Assembly (NCBI GenBank): GCA_032629725.1
Contig: JAFEVB010000022.1
Location: 1,612,001-1,676,000, forward strand
Reading direction: 5' to 3'
Length of the DNA: 64,000 nt
From: Gremmenia infestans
Taxonomy: Eukaryota; Ascomycota; Leotiomycetes; Helotiales; Hamatocanthoscyphaceae
The translations under genes were made by a program, and so were the position numbers. The notes under the pieces were generated by a model. That model did no database searches, was not told the origin of the DNA, and saw nothing but the letters and a program-made list of their open reading frames with translations. The stretch's first letter is position 1. Every line of letters begins with the position of its first letter. Positions 1-11,426 of this stretch are shown one piece after another.

Positions 1-885
1 CGGGCAAGGTAGACAGAAAAGCGGCACTAACTTATTATATGATATGTTACAGTAGGTGGCATAGGACATCAAAATATTGATGAGAGTAAGTGCCGCTTTT
101 GATATCCAGCAAACTCAAGGATTTAAAATTGGCGATCCCTTCATAGGGAAGGCCGTACAGTAAAACACTATAGGATTTAAGCAAAAAAAAAGACACAGAC
201 TCCGTAGACGAAAAAGATGGCAAGAAAAACCCGTTCGGTACGCCACAATTCAGTTGAAAATCGATAGGGCTGATAATATGCGGCAGCGGCAGCTACGCGA
301 ATGGAGACAGCTAGCAGGGGTAGCTAGCTTACCCAGCCACATCTCTTCCACAAACAGCATATTGCTTACCTCTTAGAGGCGTCCGTGCTTGGTTTGCACA
401 GCCTGACGTCCGGGAATGTGGAAAGTCGCAAGGCTCCTTTTCTCTCACGTTCCCTCTGAAACTGAGCCAGATGGGACGACGTGTAAGTCGCAGACTGATC
501 TGTGCGCTCAAATGGCTACAAGGGTGTCGAACTAAGTCAGATATACCACCTTAGTGGAGGTGTATGTGTAGGTGCCTCACGAGCGCGGCACTCATAGGCG
601 CCAGAATTCGATGATCCCTGTGAGATGGATCTTGAACATATACTGACTTGCGCTCAGTTGAATATCTGGGTATATATGTATCTCGACATGGCAATTGAAA
701 ATCATGATATCCTCAAGTATTTCACTTGTTTGTTCATTCTGGGAACTCTATTCGCACCGACTTTACTTTTGTTCTTTTGATGCAGTGCTATACTTTCCCT
801 CAAGCAAGTCTCCTGCGCATTGAGTGTTTATTGCTTCTTTGATAGAGTCTGACTTACCACTGTTTATCTCAACGCAACACCAAAT
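1..885. other. Intergenic region left of the first gene
   Basis: I see no convincing coding exon here. A 12-base inverted repeat (AAAAGCGGCACT at 17-28, complement at 89-100) could form a hairpin with a 60-base loop, and an A-run lies near 182-190. The last few hundred bases should hold the promoter and leader of the Zn2Cys6 gene that starts at 886. Confidence 0.5.
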
Positions 886-3476
886 ATGGACAAAGCGGAA
901 CAACACGACCCTTCGTTATCCCAGGAAACACCCACGGAATTATATCGACGCCCATCCGAAGGCGATGAAAGAGCATCAAAGAAGGCAAGGGCAAGCAAGC
1001 CCAAGGTTAGATCTGGATGCATCACATGCAAAGTTTGACTCTCCCCCAAACATTGAAGCTATGAGCCACGCATACAGTCCTGGACTTATACTGACTGAAT
1101 GTTAAGGCTAGAAGAGTAAAATGCGACGAGACAAAACCGCATTGTATGCGATGCCAGAAATTTGGCATAGGTTGTGATGGGTATGCCACTGAACCTCAAC
1201 AGTCCCAAGGTCTACTTCAACTCCGACCCCGAATTCCATCCGTGGGGCCATACACTCCCAGTGTATCTATCCACGAGACGGAAGAGGAAAGCCGATACTT
1301 CCAAGTCTTCGCTGAACGCATGGCGCATGAACTCCCCGGCTTCTTTGAGGGGACAATCAGCAGCAGCTTCTGGACTCAGCTCATTCTGCAAGAAAGCCAC
1401 AATGTGACATCCATTCGCCATGCCATAATAGCTCTTGGAGCTCTAAGGAAGAGCTTGGAGAACGCGCCTAGATCTCATCTCAAAGTCACTATCATCCAGG
1501 GTATTGATAAAAAGCATCACGAACAGGCCGTTCTTCAACACCTCAAGGCAATCCAGGCCTTGAATCAATACATCTCCTCGTCAAACTCTCCCCAGCTTCG
1601 GAACGCGCTCATTACCTGTCTGCTATTTGTCTGCTTCGAGGTATTTCAGGGAAGCTTTTCATCCGCCCAGCAGCAAATCTATGGGGGCCTCAGAATTCTC
1701 CAAAGTTACTACACTGGCAAGTCAGGTTCTCGGGCTGCAGCACATCTTCGACCCCCAACCACCCAAAGTAGCAGCAGACCTATGTCCGAGGCTCTGTCGA
1801 AGATCTTGGACCTCCAAGTTGGATGTGGAATTGACACGCAGGACAGGGTTATCGTTTCGCATGTGGAGGAATATCTTGATTCGACGACGAGCTCCGGACC
1901 AGTCATTGAAATCGAGGGCCCTTCACCGGAGCGTGCTTCATCCGAGCCAAGAGGAATGCCTCCTTTTGAGGCGAGTCATCTGAGTGCTGAAGCAATGAAA
2001 ACAAGTATCGACTTTAGACCGCAGATACAACGAGCATTGTCCATGCATGCCCAGGATCACCATCTGGACGTGCCATCCAGCTATGCGCCAAGTGTTACTC
2101 TGCAGCCTCTAGATCACCCCGACTTGACAAGTCTTTCCATTCAGCAAATCTTGTCCAGCGGGTCATCCTCTGTAGCTTCATCTCCATACAGCGACACATC
2201 TCCACCAAGTGGGCTCCAGGCACCTTCAGCTCCAGTACGATCATCAAGCAGAAAGCGACCAACTAGTACAAGAACCACACCTATGCCACTACTCCTTCAA
2301 AGCAACATAAAGATTGAAGACATTCTCGTCCAGACGTTCGTGAGGGTCGATGGGTATTGCCTCTTCTTTGGTAACATCCCAGGAATTCCACCCCTGAATT
2401 GGGACATCGATAAAGTCCACCACATCCCAGTCCCTGTCTTTTTCCAAGACTTCCACTCTGCCCATCGATGCTGGGATACTCTCATGGACCGCGCTCTGCA
2501 ATTTTATCGCCGTACTCTGTTCGATCGGGCCTACTCTCCGGCTTCTCGCGACTCACCTTCTTCAATAGCACGCCAGCATACATCTTGGCAGAAACAGCTC
2601 TCGGCTTTCGAGACTACGTTTCAACCCATTCTTGACGGTGCAATCCAGCTTGACGGCATAGTGAGCAATTCTGCCGCTCTGGTCATATCGTTGGCCCAGA
2701 AATGCGTTTCCATACTATTGAGGCGCGTGCCTCGAGATTCCGAGATGGTTTTCGATGCAGCACTTTCGGACTTTCAGTACATAGTGCGTACCTGTGCGCT
2801 ATTGCTCTCGTCGCAAGAACAGACTCAATTGCCTCGAAATCCGCGTTTTAGCTTCGAAATTGGGGTCGTTTCCGCGCTTCACCTCGTCGCAACGAAATGC
2901 CGAGATCCAGTCACAAGGCGGGAAGCTGTAGACTTGCTCTGGTCAAATCAAAGACAAGAAGGAATGTGGGATAGTGTGATATGCGCCAGGATAGGACTTT
3001 GGATCTTAAATTCTGAGGAAGCTGGTCTTGTGGCCCCTCAACTTCCCCTCAGAAATTCGAGCATGCCTGGTTTGTGGAAGGCAGATTCAACAGGCTACAA
3101 ATACAGTTATCCAGCCACACCGTTCTTTGGAGCGAATACGGAGTCTTCAGGGTTTTCCGAAGGTGGAAGTACGGTCACCGAAAATGTCCACCAAGGATCT
3201 GGGATGGACGAGTCTGCATCTAGTAGTGGTGGCGATGTTCTCGTTCATCGTGGGAAACCGTCCAACCTAAGGCAGCAGATCCCGCGTAAGAGTAAAGGAA
3301 AGGGGAAAGCACCCACAAATGCAGCAAAAGGCTGGGTTGTTCCTGAGGAGAACAGGGTGCAACTGAGAGCGTATATGTTTCATATCCCGGAGCGCCACGT
3401 CAACGTCAGAGTACAGAAGGCATTGCTTACAAGGGGCGGATCTAGCGAAGAAATGGAGACAGTTCTTGCCTGGTGA
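886..3476 (+). CDS. Zn2Cys6 (fungal-type binuclear cluster) transcription factor
   Basis: Probable nuclear DNA-binding regulator of 838 residues, encoded by exons 886-1032 and 1107-3476. The 74-base intron begins GTTTGA, has a CTGAC branch site and ends AAG, and it splits the zinc cluster right after the second cysteine. Joining the exons restores Cys45-x2-Cys48-x6-Cys55-x6-Cys62-x2-Cys65-x6-Cys72, the canonical C6 cluster, preceded by a basic Lys/Arg stretch. The middle region resembles the fungal-specific TF_2 domain (AIRHAIIALGALRK near residues 150-165, then ITCLLFVCFEVFQGS). Ser/Pro-rich low complexity follows at about 330-430, and the C-terminal tail is Gly/Ser/Lys-rich. Targets cannot be inferred. 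The ATG at 886 is chosen because it is the ATG of the exon that carries the first two cysteines. I am sure of the family, less so of the exact start. Confidence 0.9.
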
Positions 3477-4350
3477 GAAAGGGAATTTCAATTCAACAAA
3501 AGATCTATAGGGTAGGAAAATGGGTATGGACTGCCGCTATTGCGCGTAGAGTCTAGTATTCGTTACGATTTAATTCGTGTATATATTTATTGAGATTGAG
3601 TCGCTTAAAGTCAGACCTTTGATGGATTGTTAAGTAAAATGTAAGGGCAGTCCAAGATATCAAGTATTTCTGTGATAAAGGGGTCGTCATCACGTGCCAG
3701 TTAATAGTACTTGACGCCGCCCTTAATAATTCCCCGCCGCGTTTCGAGTCTGCCACCCCTGTGTGCATCAAAACATCACCCACCACGAGGCTTTTGCTTT
3801 GCTGATTTGCGCCCTTCCCAACTGCCAAACGACGATACTCGATTCTGGTCCACCATTCTCAGCCTATTTCACCAGCCCACGTAGGCCGTGCTACCCACCT
3901 CGTCCTCTGTCGACAAATACTATCCAACCGCCGTCTTTCGCGCCAATGCAGGTAATCAGCTAAAGATATCACAAGAAGCATCCCAAAGCCCCAATATTCT
4001 CCCAACAGTACACCAACGTTCACCAGACCTTCGAAGTCTGTAATCCTTCTATAAGCAACGATCTAGAACTGCGCAACGCGCACTGTCTGTTGTAGCCCCT
4101 CATACCAGCATCTGCCCTCATTAGGCTCTCCGCATTGACCCCTCACCAATATACTCGAGCTGCATTGAATTTGTCGCAGAGCAGATGAGAACCTGTGGCG
4201 TTATATCACCACACCGAGAGACCGCTACCGACATAGACGGGCAAGATAGTGGGAGCATAAAGTGCTGGTATTGGAATCCTGGGCAGGCTGCACATTGGTG
4301 TCATTGAGTTCGAGGCTCTTTCGGCTTCCAGACCCTCACAACATCCCACG
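3477..4350. other. Intergenic region and probable leader of the CK2 beta gene
   Basis: No gene is recognised. The stretch contains the 3' end of the Zn2Cys6 gene and, from about 3.7 kb, a C-rich sequence typical of a fungal promoter and 5' leader. Short open frames here have no recognisable product. Confidence 0.5.
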
Positions 4351-5439
4351 ATGTCTTCCTCCTCCGGCACACCAGAGTCTTGGATCTCATCGTTTTGTTC
4401 TTTACTGGGGCATGAATACTTTGCAGAGATCTCGGAGGACTTCATAGAAGATGACTTCAATCTGACGGGACTGCAAACCCAGGTGGCTATGTATAAGGAA
4501 GCGTTAGAGGTATGTTTCGATAAACCTTTTAGTTTCTACATTTGCTAACATACAGCCCAGATGATCTTGGACGTCGAGCCAGAAGATGACGACGACGACG
4601 ATGAAGACGAGGAAGAAGAAGAGGGTGACGAATCTATTGAAGGCGAGGATCACAAGGTTCGCAGAGTAGCCACAGACCGAAGACACCACCGTATGGCCTC
4701 CGATTTGTCAATCATCGAATCTTCCGCTGAAATGCTCTACGGTCTTATCCACCAACGCTTTATCTGCTCTCGAGCAGGTATCCAACAAATGTCCGAAAAA
4801 TACGAACTCGGACACTTTGGCGTATGCCCCCGAACGTACTGTGAAGGAGTCCGAACATTACCAGTAGGACTTTCCGATGTACCGGGCGAGGATACTGTGA
4901 AGCTCTTCTGCCCTTCCTGCTTAGACGTCTACGTTCCCCCGAACTCTCGATTTCAAACTGTTGATGGCGCTTTCTTCGGACGAACGTTTGGTGCGCTCTT
5001 CCTCCTCACATTCCCCGACTACGATATCAGTAAGAAAGGCATGGATACGCTGGGGGGCCACGGTGCTCGCAGTATGGCAACAACAGCTAGTGACGAAGAA
5101 AAGGACAAAATAAACGGCATGAACGTACAAAATCTAGGGCCCGGGCTTGGAAAGGGAAAGATGTACGAGCCGAAGATATATGGATTCAAGGTCTCGGAGC
5201 GAGCGAGGAGCGGGCCGAGAATGTCATGGTTGCGTGACCGACCGGTGGACATCCGAGAATTGGACGAAGCGGCTTTATTTGCGAATCCGGACGAGAGTGA
5301 TGATGATGCTGGACTGAATAATGGAGCTCGTACACAGCCAACTCAAACACTGGGTGGAGCGGGTGGAACTCGGAAAATGCGACGACCAAATGGAGGGAGC
5401 CCTATGTCGATCGAAGCTTTGGGGGAATTGTTCGCCTGA
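4351..5439 (+). CDS. ckb1: Casein kinase II regulatory (beta) subunit
   Basis: Regulatory beta subunit of the Ser/Thr kinase CK2, which dimerises through a zinc finger and bridges the catalytic subunits. Exons 4351-4509 and 4561-5439 give 345 residues; the 51-base intron (GTATGT...CCCAG) is phase 0. The N-terminus carries the family block SWISSFCSLLGHEYFAEISE followed by DDFNLTGL. An acidic loop follows (residues 59-75, nearly all Asp/Glu), longer than in the human protein. AEMLYGLIHQRFI precedes the zinc-binding cysteines Cys142, Cys147, Cys170 and Cys173 (CPRTYC and CPSC). The YGFKVS block is conserved, and a Gly/Asn-rich tail extends beyond the animal proteins, as is usual in fungi. All key residues are present. 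The ATG at 4351 gives the expected N-terminus. Confidence 0.97.
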
Positions 5440-6796
5440 GATGTCTCTCTTGAGGCATCTCAAATGGGATTCGGAACTACCTTTCCACATTGCAGGCGTT
5501 TGGAGGAATGAGACACGGCTCTATATGGGAGGCAGGTTTAGAGATGGCTTCATGTTGCGTAGGTGCCAAGCGAATTGCATATTTTGGTGGTGATTGTGGC
5601 CCACAACGGTATATGTTTGCTTCCCTCCATTTTTGAAGGTGTTGAAAATAGAAAATGTTTGGTGGTATGTGGAATAATGGTACAAATCCGACTTGGCTCA
5701 TTTTTCTCCTTCTCCAGCTGAATTCTATACTGTGTCTTTCTTCAAATGCGAACTCTACCATGACACACCAAAGTTGGCATTTTCTAACGTATTGCTTTTG
5801 CTTCTTTTATGGATGGTCCATCTCGAGTGAGAGATCAAACTCTATGTATACTTCTTTCAGTGCGATTTGATCAGTGGATGGCAAATTTCCCTCAAACTGG
5901 TAATATGACATTAAAATATCGTCCCCTAAAAATTGCAATTGCTAGATCCTATCGCATACGTTTTGTACGAGTGTCATTACATGCTTGCGAGGACCTAATG
6001 CTTAATTGCAAGGAAACTAACTTAACAAACGAAGCATGCAGTAGGAAAGCACAGACCAAGCTGCTTACTCGAAAAGGGACGTCATAGAATCATTGCGTGG
6101 CCATTTTGTGAAGACAGGAAGAAGTAAAACACAATTGACGTGTCTTTATTAGTATTCGAAGTAGAGTGAGTGTACTCGTAGTCGGCATCCTCTAGTATTT
6201 GGCCCTCGGAATTCTAGGGCCACTAAACCTTAGACGATCAGCAGCCGAAAGGGGAAAACGATTCGGAAACCCCAACGAGTGTTCGATTCGCCCCAGTTTT
6301 TAGCACATCAATATGCTACTATACCCCATACAATTCCGTATGCTGCGCTCGGCTCTTGTGAAGCCTTCTTTAGAGTTTTCCTAACTCCTATGCACTTTTA
6401 GAATATACGTCTTGATAGGGAAAGGTCGGCGAATATGATATATGTGGGGCAAAGAGACTCTTTTCTTTAGTCCACATCTAGACATCGGATTTAGGCTGAT
6501 CGAGAATAACGCTCGAACTGCCACACAATGACTGGCGCCCGCCACAGGGCTGTACTAGGTCTCACTCAAAGCCACGTGGCTGCGTTGGCTTGAAGACCGG
6601 GAGCTATTTCAGGTGGTAGATAAATATCGATCCATTCCCATCGGTCAACATTATTATTCTTGCTCGTTCATCATCACTCACATTAAGCCCCTAAGTCTGA
6701 AGGAAGTCACTTTTGACTGAGGACTGTCCCAGCTACTCCGCCTCTGCTCTTTCCTGTTGCATTATCACAATCTAGTTCACCTCGATTTCATTCACA
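5440..6796. other. Intergenic region between CK2 beta and the P450
   Basis: No gene is recognised. The left part is CK2 beta 3' sequence. The last ~200 bases (T/C-rich, with an AT-rich GATAAATATC at about 6618) should contain the P450 promoter and leader. Confidence 0.45.
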
Positions 6797-8676
6797 ATGG
6801 CAGATAGTTTTCCATTTCACATTGGGCTTCATACGATTGCAGCTCCCGCCATTGCGTTATTTGGGTACCTAGCCATTCAAGGAATATGGCGACTTTATTT
6901 TAGTCCTATTGCCAAGTTCCCAGGACCAAGACTCGCTGCTCTGACATACTGGTATGTGAATCCATGGCACTTTTTGTAAACCTCGCGAGAAGAGCCAGGA
7001 AAGGGGGAAAACCCCCTCTCTCAAGAACCTATAATCCAATCCAATCTCTCCAACTCATAAGAAATTACCACTTGCTCAACAAAACCCCCTAGGTATGAAT
7101 TCTACTACGACGTCATCCTCCGCGGAAAATACCTCTTCAAAATGGAAGAACTCCACGCCCAATACGGCCCCATCGTCCGCATCAACCCGCACGAGCTCTC
7201 CGTCCGCGACCCCGAGTTCTTCGAGACGCTGTACGCCGGCTCAGGCCACAAGCGCGAGCGTGACCCCTGGCACACTGCCGGTCTCGGGCTAGGAGGCAGT
7301 CTCCTGGACACGGTGCCGCACGACTTGCACCGCAAGCGCAGAGCGGCGCTGAGTCCGTTTTTCTCAAAGGCGTATACGAAGCGCATGTTGCCAGTGGTGG
7401 AGGAGAGGGTCGATGCGCTGATGAGCCAGCTTGTTAAGTTGAAGAACGCGGAAGCGCCGGTTAATTTCCTGCATGCGCTTTCGGCGTTTTCTAATGGTGA
7501 GGAGGGCTTTCTGATACATATATATGTTTTACTGTAATGTGTTTATGTCTTTCTAACTTGGTTCTATAGATGTTATCATGGAATACTGCTTCGGGAAATC
7601 CTCCCATAGAGTCGAAGCTCCGCACTTCGACCCCGCACAACACAACCTCTCACTAGACTCCGCAAAAGCGACAAACATCAACCGGAACTTCCCCTTCCTC
7701 CCCAAAACCCTCCTCGCTCTCCCAAACTCAATTGCTGTATTAATCGGCGGCGGCCTCGCAGCCGTCGCTCAACAGAAAGAGGTCAGTCAGTCAGAACCAC
7801 AGTTCATTTTCCTTTCCTTTCCTTTACACACCAATCTTCATACTTTACTTTACGCATATCCCGACCTAACTTGACTGACCGAACAAACAGAATTTCAACG
7901 CCGACATCGAAGACGTAAAAAACCCCTCCTCGAAACCAACCACAGACCGCGAGACCATCTTCCACGCCCTCCTCGAGAGCGACCTCCCAGCCAGCGAGAA
8001 GCGCAACGAGCGCCTCATCAACGAAGCCATCGTGCTCATCGGAGCCGGTAGCCACACAGTAGCATGGGCCCTAACAGTAGCAACCTACCACATCCTCTCC
8101 GCACCCCGAATCCTACAGGCCATAAAACAAGAACTCAGCGCCGCCAAGCGCCGCAACGGGGGCCAAGACCTCACGCTACCGGAACTGGAGAAACTGCCGT
8201 ATCTCACGGCCGTGATTAAAGAAGGCTTGCGTCTGTCATATGGCGCTTCGGTACGCCTGCCCCGCGTATGTCCAGATGCTACGCTCAGGTACAAGGACTG
8301 GGTGATCCCGGCTGGGACAGCGGTCAGTGTATCGACCGTAATGCTGCACCATGACGAGGCCATCTTTCCGAATTCCAAGGCGTTTGTACCGGAGCGCTGG
8401 CTAGAGGATAAGAGCGGGCGGCTGGATAAGTATATGGCTGCGTTTTCGGGCGGCTCGCGTATATGTCTTGGGATCAATCTGGCGTGGGCAGAGCTGTATC
8501 TTTGTCTTGGTGGGGTTTATAGTACTTTTGGTGGGAAGGGCTATAGCGAGGAAGGGGATGAGGGGATATTGGAGTTGTTTGAGACGGATGTGGGGGATGT
8601 GGAGATTTGTAGGGATTTGTTTTTTGCGATTGCCAAGGATGGTTCGGAGGGTGTGAGGGTCAAGATAACAAGTTGA
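6797..8676 (+). CDS. Cytochrome P450 monooxygenase (fungal secondary-metabolism type)
   Basis: Membrane-anchored haem monooxygenase of 518 residues. Exons 6797-6951, 7093-7496, 7570-7781 and 7891-8676 join in frame. An N-terminal hydrophobic anchor (residues ~10-30) is followed by a proline hinge (KFPGPRLAA). The central part (GPIVRINPHELSVRDPEFFE) is typical of the CYP58/CYP65-like enzymes found in many fungal biosynthetic clusters. The K-helix ExxR is present (EGLR), then PERW, and the haem loop FSGGSRICLG with Cys449 as the predicted thiolate ligand. The I-helix reads AGSHTVAW: His replaces the usual Asp/Glu of the acid-alcohol pair. Substrate is unknown. No typical biosynthetic partner (PKS, NRPS, terpene synthase) is adjacent, so it may act alone or on an imported compound. 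Confidence 0.93.
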
Positions 8677-8940
8677 GATGCTGGCCATCCTTGATAGTGA
8701 AAGTGTCTATAAATAAACAAAGACTTCTGAAGTACTTTGAGATGGGTTCAACCAATGCGAAATGAACTATGGGGTACCTAGACTATCTTCACGGCGCAAC
8801 AAAGGGAACTCTGAGAATCACTTGAGGGAGGGCGGGGAACGGAGACAATGAGTAAGTATCAAGCATATATTCTATTATGACAAAGGAAAAACTCTAACAG
8901 TACCTACGAGTATCAGTCTAGCGGACGTAAATAAAGCTGA

Positions 8941-9705
8941 TTAAGCCTCCACAACATGAAGCATACGAGCGAATAACTGCCTCAGCGCAGGAGCGTTCAC
9001 TATATAGTCCGGTTGAGGGTATACCGTGGTTTCCTCCAGCATACCAAGTACAAATGCGATGGTGTAAATGCCACAGTTCACACCATCATTCTGTTGCGGA
9101 ACCTCGCTAGCTATATATTGCCAATGAGGTAGAAGATCCGGGACCACCCACCAACCAAGCAATTGTTGGACAAGGTTTTGAACTCTGTGGAAATGTTGTG
9201 GGTGATTGATCCAAGAGAGTGAGTCGTAGACTGTCCATAGTTTCTCTTCTATATCCAAAATCACGGTGATCCAGTGTCCGTTCGCGCTACTGGCGCTTGT
9301 AATGCAAAAGGGCATTATGACGGTCTTTGGGTACCCATTGCTGGGTACTGTCGTAGCGACGTGCCATCTATCGTCGTCATTTGACAATGCCTCAATCTGG
9401 TTTAAGAATATCGCGTCTAGATAGACATGTGGGCTCGACATCAGGGTATTTTTACCTGGGTTGAATAAGTCTACCACTGTATTTATGACTTCTCCAGATA
9501 TATACTCATTTTCCACAAGATCCGCCATATCAGCCGCGCAGAGATGTTTGAGGGGCGGAGGGTGCAGATCAGTATAAGATGGTCCGGATCGGTGTTTGTC
9601 AACGTGCGGAGTTGCAGATGTTATGCCCATGGTGGGTAACTTTCGGCGACTGAAATATAATAAAAGTTTTCTGCAAGCCTCTCTAAGAATACGGTACAGT
9701 TTCAT
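8941..9705 (-). CDS. Ulp1/C48-family cysteine protease domain protein
   Basis: An intronless frame of 254 residues with the SUMO-protease (peptidase C48, Ulp1-like) active-site layout: His144 in GHWITV, Asp161 in VYDSL, the oxyanion Gln205 and nucleophile Cys211 in QNDGVNCG. All four catalytic positions are present, so the enzyme may be active. The protein is little more than the catalytic domain and lacks the long N-terminal targeting region of yeast Ulp1/Ulp2. Many fungal genomes carry extra Ulp1-like proteins, some linked to transposons; I see no transposase beside this one. A start at Met26 (9630) is also possible and would remove a basic N-terminal helix. It converges with the P450 gene (264 bases between stop codons). 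Real substrate (SUMO, NEDD8 or other) is unknown. Confidence 0.75.
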   Translation of the reverse strand: MKLYRILREACRKLLLYFSRRKLPTMGITSATPHVDKHRSGPSYTDLHPPPLKHLCAADMADLVENEYISGEVINTVVDLFNPGKNTLMSSPHVYLDAIFLNQIEALSNDDDRWHVATTVPSNGYPKTVIMPFCITSASSANGHWITVILDIEEKLWTVYDSLSWINHPQHFHRVQNLVQQLLGWWVVPDLLPHWQYIASEVPQQNDGVNCGIYTIAFVLGMLEETTVYPQPDYIVNAPALRQLFARMLHVVEA

Positions 9706-11426
9706 GAATAAAAATGTTTGACTGCTCTGGGGTAACGGTGGATTGTTTGACCATTATGTAGGAAGCAATTTTGTTTTGTTTTTGGGAGTCTTGCCATTTC
9801 GAGACAAAACAATAAGCACCAGTGAATTCGAAAGGGAGCTTTTCATTAAAATTTCTGCTCTGTTCTGTATAAAGCTTGGGGGAATTTAGGCATTGTTGTT
9901 TTTCTTTGACATTGGTGTTGCCCAAGGAACAAAAAGATCAATGTTTAGTCAAAGGGGCACTTTGTGACTGGGTGACAAAGGCAGTGAGTGAACAGAAGCA
10001 TTGTTTAACGAAGAAAGAATGGGTGGAATTGAACCTATGGATTGTACATTTGGTCTCCATCGTTTCAAAAGAAAATCAGTGAAGGGCTGATATTGTGTAC
10101 CAATATGATCTCAGGGTTCCGAGAACTGTACTTCAGATAGCTCCTTCAAATTGCTCGTCAGGCCAAGGTCCAAGTTGAGTAAAATTCAACTGTCAGACCA
10201 AGTCGCCAGTCACCGGACGGTTGAGTTGACTCAATAGTAAACATGAATGATATGACATAGAAGTAGTCAACTTGAGAGTAAAACCTCGCAACTAACCTGA
10301 ATCATGAGCCAGTGACAATAGCAGTTGGGAGTTCGAGGCTGACCGGCTGGCACTTTCAGATTCCTCCTCGGTCATTGCTATCAGCATCTCTTAGTGGGGA
10401 AGGGATAGTAGAAAGACATATGCTGCACAGAGAAGCGTGTGGTGCAAAAGACATACCCCTCATATTTCACATACTCATTCGACCCTGTAACCTTTACAGC
10501 GCTGCGTGTGCAACGTCTTGACTCGTTTTGTTGCTCGAGAAACACACCATTCGTCACAGATTAAGTCAGCTCAGGACACTAGCACCAAGGCACTTAAAGC
10601 ATCGACAAATTCTGCCCCCACAAAAAAAGAAGAATTGAAATGCAAAGAGAAGTTGCATCAAGAGGCCTTTCACTAGTCGAGCATCAATAACAGAGTGTAC
10701 TTGGCGATCTAACAAACAGCTTTCTTTTCCAAGGCCCCATATAGTGGTGCAGCATGTACGTCCGGGGTTAACCTAGCCTGGCCTAGCCAGCGAGAACACT
10801 GCTTCCGCTAGAATCTAACGTACTTTTCCAAACCAAGGTCGAGCGGGTCGCGTTGTGAGTTTGCATCGGTTTGCGCGGATGTGGGCGGGAGGAGCTGAGG
10901 TGAGGAAGAAAGAAAAGGAAAAGAAAGGAAAGGAAAGCGAGAGGTTTTGTGGTGGGGCGTAGATTGGCCCCTCATAGGGCGGAAGGAAGGTGCTTTAGCG
11001 ACACAAGGAAGTAAGTCGCATTCAAGAGCTCTGCGCGCATTGGGGAGAGAGAGAAGAGGAAAATTAAGTGCAGAGATGAAGACGGAATTGAGTTGTGAAA
11101 GAAAACTATATACGTACTGGACCTGACATGAAACTTTTCTTCTATGGTTTCTGGACCTACTACAGGTCAGTAACAGATCGAATCCAGTTTGCGTTTGATG
11201 GTCGATCTTTGGGCGCATATTGTGCAAGCAGCGTCATTTCTAGCCGGAAGGCGCCTTGATGTGAAGATGTCGGATCGTGATGATCTGGAGAAGGCTTGTG
11301 TAGGTGCGATATGTGATCGACTTCGACTTTTGAATATCTATGAAACATGCTCCTGTCTCGCGTACATGGATAGGTGAGATCTGAAGGTGGAGTTTTCGTA
11401 AGATATATCTCTGCCAATAGGGGTTT
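9706..11426. other. Intergenic region 5' of the Ulp1-like gene
   Basis: No gene is recognised. Between about 10.17 and 10.28 kb the hexamers AGTTGA/TCAACT and TTGAGT/ACTCAA recur several times in both orientations, including TTGAGT-TG-ACTCAA at 10221-10234, which contains a TGACTCA. A purine-rich stretch of A/G tracts lies at about 10908-10941. Short open frames on the minus strand near 11.0-11.4 kb are not convincing. Confidence 0.45.

Noticed and set aside
6200..6310. Possible tRNA because of a TTCGATTC-like T-loop
   Set aside because: The flanking bases cannot form a proper T-stem or acceptor stem.
6797..9705. P450 plus protease as a biosynthetic cluster
   Set aside because: The two genes are convergent with no synthase, transporter or regulator that would support a cluster.
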